The notes beneath the pieces are model-generated. The model was given only the letters and a program-made list of their open reading frames with translations, was not told the DNA's origin and ran no database searches. Below are positions 35,461 to 44,385 of a stretch of 46,591 nt of DNA, piece by piece (the first letter of the stretch is position 1; each line of letters begins with the position of its first letter). Location of the stretch: positions 1-46,591 of the forward strand of contig CALDDN010000008.1 of the NCBI GenBank assembly GCA_937936615.1. The letters run 5' to 3'. The translations under genes and the position numbers were made by a program. Origin of the DNA: an uncultured Bacteroidia bacterium. Lineage in GTDB: Bacteria; Bacteroidota; Bacteroidia; J057; CALDDN01.

Positions 35461-36060
35461 ATGGAAACCCATTGCATGACGCTGGACGCCCTGTCCGAAG
35501 CCCTGTATACGTGGCTGCAAAACCAACAGCAGGAATGCTTCGTCTACCACTCGGCAGCAGCACTGCGGGCCCAGCTTGCCCTCGGGCTGGAGCTTGCCGC
35601 GGCGGCAAACCTGCCCGAAACCCACCGGCAGGCCATCTGCTGGGCCTTGATAGGCCGTACCCTGGGCTGGCTCTCCGATTCCAACGACTCCCAAACCCAA
35701 GGGCCAGCCGTGCTCGCTCACCAACTGGCCCAGCAGAACGCTCCCCCTGAAACCGCCCAGCTGGCCTTGCGTCTGCTCCGCGAAATCGACCAACCCCCCC
35801 GCCCCGACGATCCTGCTGCCCAGGTGTTGGCCGACACCGTAGCCGCCGAGCTGGCCAGCGAACAGCTCTACCTGCGCTGGGCTTACCGCCGCGCCGAATG
35901 GAATGCTGCCAGACCCCCTCGCCCCCTGACCGACTGGTACGCCGACCTTCATGACCTGGTGGCCCAGACCAGCTACTATACGCCGGAAGCCCGAAGCCGC
36001 TTCGAGGCCGGCCGGCAGGCCCGCCTGACCGAACTGCGCCGCCTCCTGGGCAAAAATTAA
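35461..36060 (+). CDS. Probable degenerate HD-domain protein (199 aa)
   Basis: I chose the ATG at 35461; the track begins at a TTG seven codons earlier. The all-helical protein follows the layout I know from Bacteroidota HD-domain proteins: YHS...ALGLELAAAANLP, then ICWALIGRTLGWL where AxxFHDxGY is expected, then LADTVAAELASEQLYLRWAY with RAEW, and a C-terminal YYTPEARSRFEAGRQARL. The metal-binding His and the HD pair are not present, so it is probably not an active phosphohydrolase. The assignment is by pattern only. It stands alone, convergent with the symporter gene. Confidence 0.6.
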   Translation: METHCMTLDALSEALYTWLQNQQQECFVYHSAAALRAQLALGLELAAAANLPETHRQAICWALIGRTLGWLSDSNDSQTQGPAVLAHQLAQQNAPPETAQLALRLLREIDQPPRPDDPAAQVLADTVAAELASEQLYLRWAYRRAEWNAARPPRPLTDWYADLHDLVAQTSYYTPEARSRFEAGRQARLTELRRLLGKN

Positions 36061-36085
36061 TTAATCGAATCCCTTTCACATCTCC

Positions 36086-36103
36086 GGGAGCCGGGTCGCT
36101 CCC
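36086..36103. terminator. Short hairpin between convergent genes
   Basis: GGGAGC pairs with GCTCCC across a 6-nt loop between the HD-like gene and the symporter stop. No T-run follows on either strand, so termination is only possible, not shown. Confidence 0.3.
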
Positions 36104-36106
36104 TCT

Positions 36107-37480
36107 TCAGCCTGTTTTCTGCCGCAAGGCCCCGAAGAGCGGCAGTGCCGATGCGCCCAAACCCAGCAGCAGGGGGGGGACGGCTGCCTCGGCCCAGCTG
36201 GCAGCCAGCCACACCCCCAGCCCCAGTCCCATCGAAGCCAGGGCACCGTTTTCGCTCAGCCGCCAGCCGTAGAGGGCTGCCAGCATGGGTACGAACAGAC
36301 ACACCAGACTGAAAGCCGACGACTCGCTCACCAGCGCGTGGATGTCCGACCGGCTCAGGGCCATTGTCAATGCTACCGCCGCAACAGCTAGCACCGCGCT
36401 CCGCGAGACGGCCAGCAGGCGCGTCCCCTTCAGTCCGCCCACCCACGGGGCAATGAGGTTTTCGGCCACGATGGCCGCCGGTGCCAGCAGGGCCGCGCTG
36501 CACGTGCTCAGAATGGCCGAAAGCAAAGCCCCCACAAAAAGTACCCCCACGGCCGGTGGCAGCTGCCCCAGAATGTAGCGTGGAATGGCCTGCTGGGGAT
36601 CGACCTGCTCGGCCCCCAGCCCCACAGACTCGGGCTGGTGAAGCCGCAGCAGTACCGCCAGAATCACCGGCAGCAGGCCCACTGTCAGATAGAGCAGCCC
36701 TCCCAGTACCGAAGCCCCTGCCGCTACTCCTTCGGTACGCGCAGCCATGACCCGCTGGAAAACATCCTGCTGCGGAATGGACCCCAGACCAATTGTGGCA
36801 AGGGAAGCCATCCAGGCCAGACCATCGAGCCAGTCGGCGCGGGGCAGGGGATTGAAGAAGTCGGGCGGCAGGGTTACAGCTGTCGGTTGCAGATCGGCCG
36901 CCAGCATCCCCAGGGTCAGGGCCAGGCCTGCGACCAGAACGATGTTCTGCGCCAGATCGAGCCAGGCGATGGCCCACATGCCCCCCAGCCACGTATAGGC
37001 CACCACCACCATGCAGCCCCCCACCACGCCTGCCTCCAAAGGCAGTCCCAGCACCAGCTCGGCCAGCAAGCCCAAAGCCACAAACTGACCGGCCACCCAG
37101 CCCAGATACGAAATGACCAGCAGCAGGGCTGCCGCGGTTTCGGCACGGGGGCCAAAGGCATTGCGGTAGAGATCGCCAAAGGTGAGCAGCCGCCGCCGGT
37201 AGAGCGGGCGGGCAAACAACCAGCCTACCAGCAGCAGGCACAGAGCCGCGCCCAAGGGGTCTACCACAGCTCCACGCAGGCCCTCACGGGCTACCTCGGC
37301 CGAGACCCCCAGAATGGTTTCGGCCCCAAACCACGTGGCAAAAACGGTGGCTGTAGCCAGCACAAGGGGCAGCTGCCGCCCAGCCAGCAGATAGTCTTCG
37401 GCAGTCTGTACACGCCGGGAGGCCCACCAGCCCACCGCCAGCGTGGCCAGTACATAGAGTGCGATTGCGGCGGCAAGCAT
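36107..37480 (-). CDS. Sodium:solute symporter family protein
   Basis: This 457-residue protein has about 12-13 hydrophobic segments with the SSS (LeuT-fold) pattern. It starts MLAAAIALYVLATLAVGWWA, has RRVQTAEDYLLAGRQLPL and FATWFGAETILGVSAE in TM1-TM2, and GLGSIPQQDVFQRVMAART in the mid-protein loop. It would import a small solute using the sodium gradient; the substrate cannot be read. It begins 18 nt after the stop of the outer-membrane protein gene on the same strand, so the two are probably cotranscribed. Confidence 0.9.
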   Translation of the reverse strand: MLAAAIALYVLATLAVGWWASRRVQTAEDYLLAGRQLPLVLATATVFATWFGAETILGVSAEVAREGLRGAVVDPLGAALCLLLVGWLFARPLYRRRLLTFGDLYRNAFGPRAETAAALLLVISYLGWVAGQFVALGLLAELVLGLPLEAGVVGGCMVVVAYTWLGGMWAIAWLDLAQNIVLVAGLALTLGMLAADLQPTAVTLPPDFFNPLPRADWLDGLAWMASLATIGLGSIPQQDVFQRVMAARTEGVAAGASVLGGLLYLTVGLLPVILAVLLRLHQPESVGLGAEQVDPQQAIPRYILGQLPPAVGVLFVGALLSAILSTCSAALLAPAAIVAENLIAPWVGGLKGTRLLAVSRSAVLAVAAVALTMALSRSDIHALVSESSAFSLVCLFVPMLAALYGWRLSENGALASMGLGLGVWLAASWAEAAVPPLLLGLGASALPLFGALRQKTG

Positions 37481-37498
37481 GAGGCTGGGGGTGGTTTC

Positions 37499-38113
37499 TC
37501 AGTACGCTTTCCAGGGCCAGCGGCGGTGGTAGTACTTGTGCAGCTGCAGTACGCCTCCCAGCCGGATTTCGATCATGGGCACCACGCGGAAGCGGTCTTC
37601 GATCAGGCGGTTGCCCAGGGGGTAGTAGCGTTCACGGATGAGCATCGGCCCGATGCCGATTTCCCAGAATGTACGGTCGAGGTAGTCGTTCTTGAAATGA
37701 AGTCCGAAGAGCAGGGTGTGCAGGTGGAGCTGGCGGCGCTGAGGTAGTTCGGGGCGGCGGGCCACCCAGAGCTGTTTGCCCAGCAGCCAGTCGCGGTGGT
37801 AGCCTAGCGCGATGTACAGCGGCAGGGGTTGCCGCCGGTTGTTGGGTTCCAGCTCGAAGAGCTGATGCTGGAGCTGCATCGAGAGAAACAGCAGGCCCGG
37901 TGCCAGGCGCAGGCTGGTGCCGCGGTGGTGCAGGTCGAGACTGGGTTTGCAGAAAACGTGCACGCTGCCCGTACCCACCGACGCGCCAAAACGCAGGCGG
38001 TGGGGTTGGTCGAACTGAAATTCCCGCTGGGCCAGCCCCTCGGCCGGACGGCCCAGCAGGCCCAGAAGCAGCAGGCCCCAGTACAGGAAGCACCTTTGGT
38101 TCACGGCTAGCAA
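37499..38113 (-). CDS. Predicted outer-membrane/periplasmic protein of unknown function
   Basis: This 204-residue protein has a signal peptide (LYWGLLLLGLLGRPAEGLAQ). The mature part alternates short polar and aromatic stretches (RLRFGASVGTGSVHVFCKPS, and WEIGIGPMLIRERYYPLGNR), as expected of a small beta-barrel. The last strand ends in an aromatic-rich KYYHRRWPWKAY. I do not recognise a named family. It lies just upstream of the symporter gene in the same direction. Confidence 0.65.
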   Translation of the reverse strand: MLAVNQRCFLYWGLLLLGLLGRPAEGLAQREFQFDQPHRLRFGASVGTGSVHVFCKPSLDLHHRGTSLRLAPGLLFLSMQLQHQLFELEPNNRRQPLPLYIALGYHRDWLLGKQLWVARRPELPQRRQLHLHTLLFGLHFKNDYLDRTFWEIGIGPMLIRERYYPLGNRLIEDRFRVVPMIEIRLGGVLQLHKYYHRRWPWKAY

Positions 38114-38369
38114 GTTACGGCTTGTGCGCTAAAGCCGTGCCGGCTGCCGATCGCAAACAGCCCCCAGACAAGTTTGCCGGTCGTAGTGCCTGAATCTGTC
38201 TCGCTGTACGTGAATCCGCGGCACAAAGGCCACATCGATCCTTCGGTCTGTCTGCAGGCTTTTTTTCTTGAGAATTGATCGGGGCTGTTCGGGGGCTGCA
38301 TGGAATCTTCCTGCCGGATAGGGATTCGCGTTATTTTCGCGGCCACTTACCCCTGAACACAGCAAACCA

Positions 38370-39857
38370 ATGACCCGGATGCCTGACTTGATGCGGTGGC
38401 AGGCCGCACTGGCGATGACAGGTCTGCTGGGGCTGCTGCTGCTTGCCAAGTGGCCGGCCTTGGCTTTGCCCTATTTTATGGATGAGGCCTGGTCGTATGC
38501 GCCGGCTCTTCGGGCCATGTACGACCAAGGCCCCAGCCTGTTGCCCGGTGCCATTGAACCTGTTTACTCCCGGGGCCATCCGCTGCTGTTCTATGCGCTG
38601 GCCGGAGCGTGGATGCGGCTTTTGGGCCCTGACTTGGTATCGGTACATGTCTTTGCCTTGATGCTGACGGGCTGTCTGCTGCTAGCGACTTATGGCCTGG
38701 TTGCGCGGTTGACGGCCAGCCGCCTGGCGGGTGTGGCCGGAGCCGCGGTGCTGGCAGCCCAGCCGCCGGTGTTTGCGCAATCGGTCCTGGCATTGCCCGA
38801 GGTGCTGGTTGCGCTGTGGGCAACGCTGGCAGTATGGGGCTGGACGGAGCGGCGGTGGCCGCTCTTTGCTGCTGCAACGGCCCTGCTGCTGCTGACCAAG
38901 GAATCGGGGGCGGCTCTGGTGGCGGCAGCTGGTCTGGCTCAGCTGCTGGAACTGCGGCGGCCCCGACGGCCCGACTGGTGGCGGGTCAATGCCTGGATTG
39001 CCGCCAGCCTGGTACCTGTGGTGCTGTTCTTCGTTTTGCAGTACCTCGAGTTTGGCTGGGTATTTTACCCCGATCACCTGACGATGATCGAACGCAGTCC
39101 CGGCAGCGTCCTCGAGAAAACGTGGGGAATTCTGGAGTATCTTTTTTTCAATAAAGGGGCTGCCGTGAGTCTGTTTACTGCGCTGATGATTGGTGTTTTT
39201 TTTCTTTTTTTCAAGCGTAAAAACTCTGGAATTCCGGTTGATTCGGACTTGTCGGAGCGCGTGACGCGCTTTTGGGTCTTTTCCCTGCTGTTTGCGGCGT
39301 GCTACATCGGGTTTTCGGCACTCAATTTCCTGACGATGCGCTACCTGCTGGCTCTTTACCCTTTGGTTGTGGCGGGAGGGATTGGGGGTTTGGTGCAGCT
39401 CGCTGAGCGGATTCCGCGCTGGCGGGCAGGCCTGCTGGCGGCTCTGAGCGGGCTGCTCGTTTACGTAGGGGCTACGCTCTGGTATACGCCCGACTCACTG
39501 GTGGCCCTGCGCTCGGATACCAACATGGCCTATGCCGACATGGTGCGGGTACATCGGCAGCTGGTGGATGAATGCCTGCGGCGCGTGCCCCCCGGGCAGC
39601 GGATTGAAGCCCATTTTCTGACGTGGTTCAATCTGGCGGTGCCTGCCTGTGGGTATCTGCCCCCCGAGGCTCGCCCGCTGGCGGCTCATCTGCTCGAACC
39701 GGACTCGGTGCCCCACGGTCGCTGGCTGGCTCTGACGACGATCGAAGCCGACAGCCACCGGCAGGCTCTGCTGGCCGATTCGGCGACCTACCGCACGGTC
39801 TGGCATGCCAGACGCAGTGCTGCCCAAGCCTGGCTGCTGCGCCGCAGGGCCGATTGA
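38370..39857 (+). CDS. GT39-like membrane glycosyltransferase
   Basis: This 495-residue protein has about ten membrane helices. The first periplasmic loop has the acidic motif YFMDEAWSYAPA, followed by YSRGHPLLFYALAGAWMRLL. These fit the PMT_2/ArnT-type family, which transfers sugars from polyprenyl-phosphate donors on the periplasmic face. A soluble domain of about 110 residues ends the protein. The acceptor is unknown. The upstream 256-nt gap has a near-consensus TATTTTCG (38332-38339) and no gene. Confidence 0.82.
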   Translation: MTRMPDLMRWQAALAMTGLLGLLLLAKWPALALPYFMDEAWSYAPALRAMYDQGPSLLPGAIEPVYSRGHPLLFYALAGAWMRLLGPDLVSVHVFALMLTGCLLLATYGLVARLTASRLAGVAGAAVLAAQPPVFAQSVLALPEVLVALWATLAVWGWTERRWPLFAAATALLLLTKESGAALVAAAGLAQLLELRRPRRPDWWRVNAWIAASLVPVVLFFVLQYLEFGWVFYPDHLTMIERSPGSVLEKTWGILEYLFFNKGAAVSLFTALMIGVFFLFFKRKNSGIPVDSDLSERVTRFWVFSLLFAACYIGFSALNFLTMRYLLALYPLVVAGGIGGLVQLAERIPRWRAGLLAALSGLLVYVGATLWYTPDSLVALRSDTNMAYADMVRVHRQLVDECLRRVPPGQRIEAHFLTWFNLAVPACGYLPPEARPLAAHLLEPDSVPHGRWLALTTIEADSHRQALLADSATYRTVWHARRSAAQAWLLRRRAD

Positions 39858-39937
39858 TGTCCCAGCCTGCACTTCACAAACCGCTGCTTTCGTCGTACCT
39901 TAGCACGGAATGGTAAAAGCCCGTTCGACCCCGCCTT

Positions 39938-40357
39938 ATGAACCTTGTTGCTCTGCGAATCTGCCTGTTGGTGTGCTGCCTGGCCCTGGCCGCCTGCCGA
40001 AGCGACCGCGACGACAACCGACCCGTCCCAGCACCCCCGCCCAGCATCTACGAACCCGATCCCGACGCACCGCCCGGCACGGGCCGGCTGCGGGTCTACG
40101 TCTTTGCGGGCGAGCGGTATCTTCCGGTGCGCGAGGCCGATATCAGCCTCTACCTGAGTCTGGCCGACCTGGAACGCGACCTCTACCTCGATCGGGGGGT
40201 TACGGGCCGCTCGGGTGTCGTCGATTTCGGCTTTCTCAATGCAGGCAACTACTACGTGCTTGTCGAGCACTTCAGCAACGAGACCCGCTACAGCCTTACC
40301 GAACCCCTGCAGGTTCAGATGGGGCAGACCCTGACACGCAACCTGATCCTGTACTGA
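39938..40357 (+). CDS. Lipoprotein of unknown function
   Basis: This 139-residue protein has a lipoprotein signal (LRICLLVCCLALAAC) with the lipobox LAAC. It is followed by an Asp/Pro-rich linker and a domain of about 90 residues (GRLRVYVFAGERYLPVREAD, then GNYYVLVEHFSNETRYSLTE). The pattern of a repeated structural element with a GxVDFGFLNAGNYYV segment suggests a carboxypeptidase-regulatory-like or transthyretin-like beta sandwich, though I cannot confirm it. It is probably on the outer membrane. Confidence 0.72.
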   Translation: MNLVALRICLLVCCLALAACRSDRDDNRPVPAPPPSIYEPDPDAPPGTGRLRVYVFAGERYLPVREADISLYLSLADLERDLYLDRGVTGRSGVVDFGFLNAGNYYVLVEHFSNETRYSLTEPLQVQMGQTLTRNLILY

Positions 40358-40488
40358 ACCTGATCTGCTTTGCTTTAATCTTATCCTTGTTTTTAGCATG
40401 AAATAAAAAATTTAAATTCGAAAAGCGAGCTGCTTTGCCTTCGTCGATCGATTTTTCGAACTTGCAGAACCAAAACGATCATCTGACT

Positions 40489-42681
40489 ATGAACTCCCGC
40501 TTTGGCCGCCAGCTTGTTCTGCTGCTGTTCTGGCTGGCTCCCCTCGCTGCCTGTGCGCTGCCCACGGCGCGGCTTTTCTCCCTGCAAACCGGCACTCCCC
40601 CTCTGACAGCCGCACCCGCGGCCAGCCGCCTGCTGCTCGATGTCCAGGCTCTGGAAAAGCTGCTGGCCCAAGAGCCTGAGGAATTGATCCTGTATGTGCC
40701 CCGCAACGGCCAGCCCGACTGGCAGCTGGTGCTGGCCCGCCACGAGTTGCGTACCCCTGATTTCCGCCTCACCAGTCCGGACGATCCAGACCTTGATGCC
40801 GAAAAACCCCTGCACTTTCGGGGCTATGTGGCGGGCCGAACCGATGCCACAGTAGCCCTGACGCTCGCCCACAGCGGGGTAATGGCAGTCGTCCTCTCGC
40901 CCGAGGGCAGCTACGTGCTCGGCCCCGCAGGCGGCCTGCCTACGGGTACGACCGACTACGTCCTCTATCAGGAACGCGAACTGGCCCGCCGCCCGCCCGG
41001 ACATGCCTGCGGTACCCGCGATACGCCGGACGACCCGCCCAAAGGCGACCCCGTCGACGCGATGGCCGACCAGTGCCGCTACGTAACCCTGTATCTGGAA
41101 TGCGCCTACAGCATCTACCAGCAACTCGGTTCCAGCCAGAACCGCGTCGTAACCTACATCGAAGGGCTTTATAACGTGGTGGCGATGCTGCTCGATCGCG
41201 AGCAGTATTCAACCTTGGTCAGCGAAATTCGAGTCTGGACCCAGCCCGACCCCTATCCTTTCCGCTCGCAAGACTTGGGGCGCATCATCGATGCCTTCGA
41301 GAACGCCAATCCCTTGCAGACGCGCAATTCGATCAGCCTGGGGCATCTGGTGGCGCATCAACCCGGGGTAGGAGGCATTGCCCGGTCGCTTGGTTCACTC
41401 TGCCAGTCGCCCAACCGTCGACTGGCGTTTTCGGGCCTGTACCTGCGATACGAACAGCTGCCTACCTACAGCTGGGATGTGCTGGTCATGACCCATGAAA
41501 TCGGCCATAACCTGGGCAGTCCCCACACCCATAACTGCGTTTGGGCGGGCGGTGCCATCGATGGCTGCATGCCCGTCGAGCGCAACGTCCGCTCGTGCGA
41601 GCAGCCCCCCCGTCCGGTACCGCCCTTTCAGGGCACGATTATGAGCTACTGTCATCTTGTGGAAAGGGTAGGCATTAACCTCAACCTGGGTTTTGGCCCG
41701 CAGCCGGGCGATCGGATTCGCGAGCATCTGGCTGCCTCGTCCTGTCAGCCCCGCCGAGACTGCGACTGCCACGCACCCCGTGTACCCCGCATCGTTGAGC
41801 GGCCCAGCCCGACCGAGATCGTGGTGCAGTGGATCGCCATGCCCCGCGCCTCAGGCTACGAGGTGGAGTTCCGTCGGCGTGGAGCAGACCAGTTCGGCCC
41901 TACCTTGCAGACCTCCCAGCCTTCGATTCGGCTTGAAGGCCTGCAGGCCAATGTCGATTACGAAATTCGGGTACGTACCCGCTGCAACAGCACCGCCGGC
42001 ACCCCTCGCTCGCTCTGGAGCCGTATCTTCCGTTCCGAGGGAGTCATTGGGCCTCCGGCAGGCAGCTGCCGCGGGCTGGTGGAACTGACGGCCCCCGAGG
42101 GTAGGTTCAGCGACGGCAGCCCTGCCACCAGCGACTACGCGAACAACCTCGACTGCCAGTGGCGGATTGCACCGGGTCTGGGCCAGCCCATCGAACTAGG
42201 TTTTACACGCTTTGCTACGGAAGCGGATTTCGATTGGGTGGAAATTTTCGACGGGCCGGGTTCGGGAGCACCGCGGATTGGCCGGTTTTCGGGTACGGCG
42301 TTGCCGCCGGCGGTTACGGCCCGCAGCGGTACGGCTTTCGTTCGCTTTCAGACGGACGGCTCGGTAACGGGTCGGGGCTGGGAACTGAGCTATCGTCGCC
42401 AGCCAACCGGTCGTGCTACGGCGGCGGTGTCCGACTTACGCATCACACCCAACCCCACGAGTGGCCGCGTCAGCCTGCAGATCGAGAGTGCGGCTGCTGG
42501 TCCTGCCCGCTTCGCCGCCTACGACGCACGGGGCCGCTGCGTGTTCTCGGAGCAATTCGACCGGTTGCCGGCTGGCAGCCAGACTCTGACTTTCGATGCC
42601 TCGGACTGGGCTGCAGGTCTCTATACGCTGGTACTCGAAACGCTAACGGGGATGCAGACCGGTCGCCTGATGCGGGAATAA
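40489..42681 (+). CDS. Secreted M12-type zinc metalloprotease with FN3, CUB and T9SS sorting domains
   Basis: I chose the ATG at 40489, which gives a signal peptide (RQLVLLLFWLAPLAACALP); the product is 730 residues. A propeptide-like region precedes a reprolysin-like protease domain with the zinc site HEIGHNLGSPH (His336, Glu337, His340, His346) and the Met-turn IMSYCH (Met385). Next come a fibronectin type III domain (about 430-520), a CUB domain (about 527-640) and a C-terminal type IX sorting domain (ITPNPTSGRVSLQI ... WAAGLYTLVLET). It would be exported across the outer membrane by T9SS and held at or released from the surface. Substrates are unknown. Confidence 0.92.
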   Translation: MNSRFGRQLVLLLFWLAPLAACALPTARLFSLQTGTPPLTAAPAASRLLLDVQALEKLLAQEPEELILYVPRNGQPDWQLVLARHELRTPDFRLTSPDDPDLDAEKPLHFRGYVAGRTDATVALTLAHSGVMAVVLSPEGSYVLGPAGGLPTGTTDYVLYQERELARRPPGHACGTRDTPDDPPKGDPVDAMADQCRYVTLYLECAYSIYQQLGSSQNRVVTYIEGLYNVVAMLLDREQYSTLVSEIRVWTQPDPYPFRSQDLGRIIDAFENANPLQTRNSISLGHLVAHQPGVGGIARSLGSLCQSPNRRLAFSGLYLRYEQLPTYSWDVLVMTHEIGHNLGSPHTHNCVWAGGAIDGCMPVERNVRSCEQPPRPVPPFQGTIMSYCHLVERVGINLNLGFGPQPGDRIREHLAASSCQPRRDCDCHAPRVPRIVERPSPTEIVVQWIAMPRASGYEVEFRRRGADQFGPTLQTSQPSIRLEGLQANVDYEIRVRTRCNSTAGTPRSLWSRIFRSEGVIGPPAGSCRGLVELTAPEGRFSDGSPATSDYANNLDCQWRIAPGLGQPIELGFTRFATEADFDWVEIFDGPGSGAPRIGRFSGTALPPAVTARSGTAFVRFQTDGSVTGRGWELSYRRQPTGRATAAVSDLRITPNPTSGRVSLQIESAAAGPARFAAYDARGRCVFSEQFDRLPAGSQTLTFDASDWAAGLYTLVLETLTGMQTGRLMRE

Positions 42682-42972
42682 CTCTTCATTCGCAATACCT
42701 CTGAGTTTTCGGATTTGCGGGCGGGGGCACTTTGTCTCCGCCTGATTTCTTGTGTAAAGTCGGCAGGGTCTGACTGTTCGTGCGTAGTCATATGCGCATC
42801 AAAAGCCATGCGGTGTCGGCGTATCCTGCTGTATCGGATTAGTTGTCGTTTTAATAGCTGCTTAGTTTTTAATACTGAATTTATGACTTAGATCATAAAA
42901 AGTGTTTCGGAAATCCAACCTTAGGTGGACAGCAGTTCGTATATCCACATACGAATTTCCTTGCGACCTCTT
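42682..42972. other. AT-rich intergenic region, no gene seen
   Basis: This 290-nt stretch between the metalloprotease and the second hybrid kinase turns AT-rich from about 42840. I find no full TAnnTTTG box, no terminator hairpin with a T-run and no RNA gene. Confidence 0.5.
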
Positions 42973-44385
42973 ATGACTCACGCTGACTTGAACTTACTTT
43001 CGATTCTGGAACTGCTCAATTCAGACCTAATTCATTGGTTTGTACCGCAGCCTCTGTTAGCCCAAATGCTACCGAGCATTTTCAATGGCTTGATAACTGA
43101 ATCGGTAATCAGCGTGGGTGGTGAGTTGTGGTGGCTGTTGCCCTTGATTCTGGGCTTCAGTGGACTGATCGGCTGGCAGGAGTTGCAGCGGCGGCAGATG
43201 CAGAAGCAGTTGCAGGAACTGGAGGGGCGGCTGGCAGAGTCGAAGGTCGAAGCCCAAGAACTGCGCGAGAGGCTGGCCCAGCGCGAGGAATGCATCATGC
43301 ACCTGAGCCACGAGCTGCGCAACCCCTTGAACCAGGTCATCGGCGAGGCCGAGCTGGCTCTACGGGAAAACGGACGCAGCCAGTCCAAGGGCGAGCTGAA
43401 ACCGGTGCTGCGGGCCTTGCGCCGCCTGGCCTGGCGCATCGACAGCATCGAGCACTTTTACGCCCTGAGCGACAACCGCTGGGTCAGCTTACCCGAAATC
43501 GTCGATGTGGAAGCCTGGCTTCAGACGCAGGCCAGCAGCCTCGACTGCAGCGAGCTGTCCATTCGGGTGGGTTTTTCGGTTTCGATCGACAATCCTGAGC
43601 ACATCCGCCGGGCCGAGTTCAACGCGGGCGATCTGCGGACAGTTTTACGCCATCTGGTGCACAATGCCATCCGCTTTACGACCGAGGGCCAGATTACAGT
43701 CAAACTGAGCATTTCGTCCACAGCGATTGTGGCAGAAGTTTCCGACACGGGCTGCGGCTTCGATACAGCACTCCTGGATACGACGCTCATCGGGCAAGGC
43801 AATCTGGCTTTTTTTCAGGCCGACCGTTCGCGTACCAAGCAACAGCAGGGGCTGGGGCTGGGCCTGGCCATCTGCCGCGAACTGGCCCGCCGGGTGGGGG
43901 GCCACCTGCAGATCGAATCCGAAATCGGGCGCGGGACGGTGGCCCGCTTCAGCCTGCCCCTTCGGGTGGTTGAGGTGCAGCCTGCTCTCAGGCAAGCCAT
44001 TGACGATATGGCCTTACCCTCCATTCTGGTTGTGGACGACGACCCGGCCAACCAGGAGTTCATGGTCGAGGTGTGCCGACGCAACGGCTGGCAAGTCGAT
44101 GTGGCCTGGAATGGAGAGGAGGCCCTGCGTCGCGTGGAGAAAAAGCATTACGATGTGATTTTGATGGACGGGGCCATGCCCCAGATGGACGGCTTCGAGG
44201 CGACGCGGCAGATTCGCAAACTTGAGGCACAGGAGGGCCGCCAGAGTACGATTGTGGCCACAACAGGTTTGACTTCGCCGCAAGATCAACGGCATTTTTG
44301 GGAGGCCGGGGTCGACAGCTTCGTAGCCAAACCCATTGATCCGCGCGAGATCACCTCGCTCATTCGGATGCACTTGGGCAATTAG
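42973..44385 (+). CDS. Hybrid histidine kinase (membrane anchor-HisKA-HATPase-REC)
   Basis: I chose the ATG at 42973 (MTHADLNLLS) over the GTG 16 codons earlier; the product is 470 residues. It has one hydrophobic segment (ELWWLLPLILGFSGLIGW) and a coiled coil, then the H-box MHLSHELRNPLNQVIGEAEL with His113, ATPase motifs (HNAIRFTTEG, DTGCGFD, GLGLGLAICRELA) and a receiver with Asp399 in ILMDGAMPQMDG and the Lys of FVAKPI. It lacks the PAS domains of the first hybrid kinase but shares its MDGAMPxMDG receiver motif. It is convergent with the SpoIIE phosphatase gene; the two stop codons overlap within TTAG. Confidence 0.92.
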   Translation: MTHADLNLLSILELLNSDLIHWFVPQPLLAQMLPSIFNGLITESVISVGGELWWLLPLILGFSGLIGWQELQRRQMQKQLQELEGRLAESKVEAQELRERLAQREECIMHLSHELRNPLNQVIGEAELALRENGRSQSKGELKPVLRALRRLAWRIDSIEHFYALSDNRWVSLPEIVDVEAWLQTQASSLDCSELSIRVGFSVSIDNPEHIRRAEFNAGDLRTVLRHLVHNAIRFTTEGQITVKLSISSTAIVAEVSDTGCGFDTALLDTTLIGQGNLAFFQADRSRTKQQQGLGLGLAICRELARRVGGHLQIESEIGRGTVARFSLPLRVVEVQPALRQAIDDMALPSILVVDDDPANQEFMVEVCRRNGWQVDVAWNGEEALRRVEKKHYDVILMDGAMPQMDGFEATRQIRKLEAQEGRQSTIVATTGLTSPQDQRHFWEAGVDSFVAKPIDPREITSLIRMHLGN

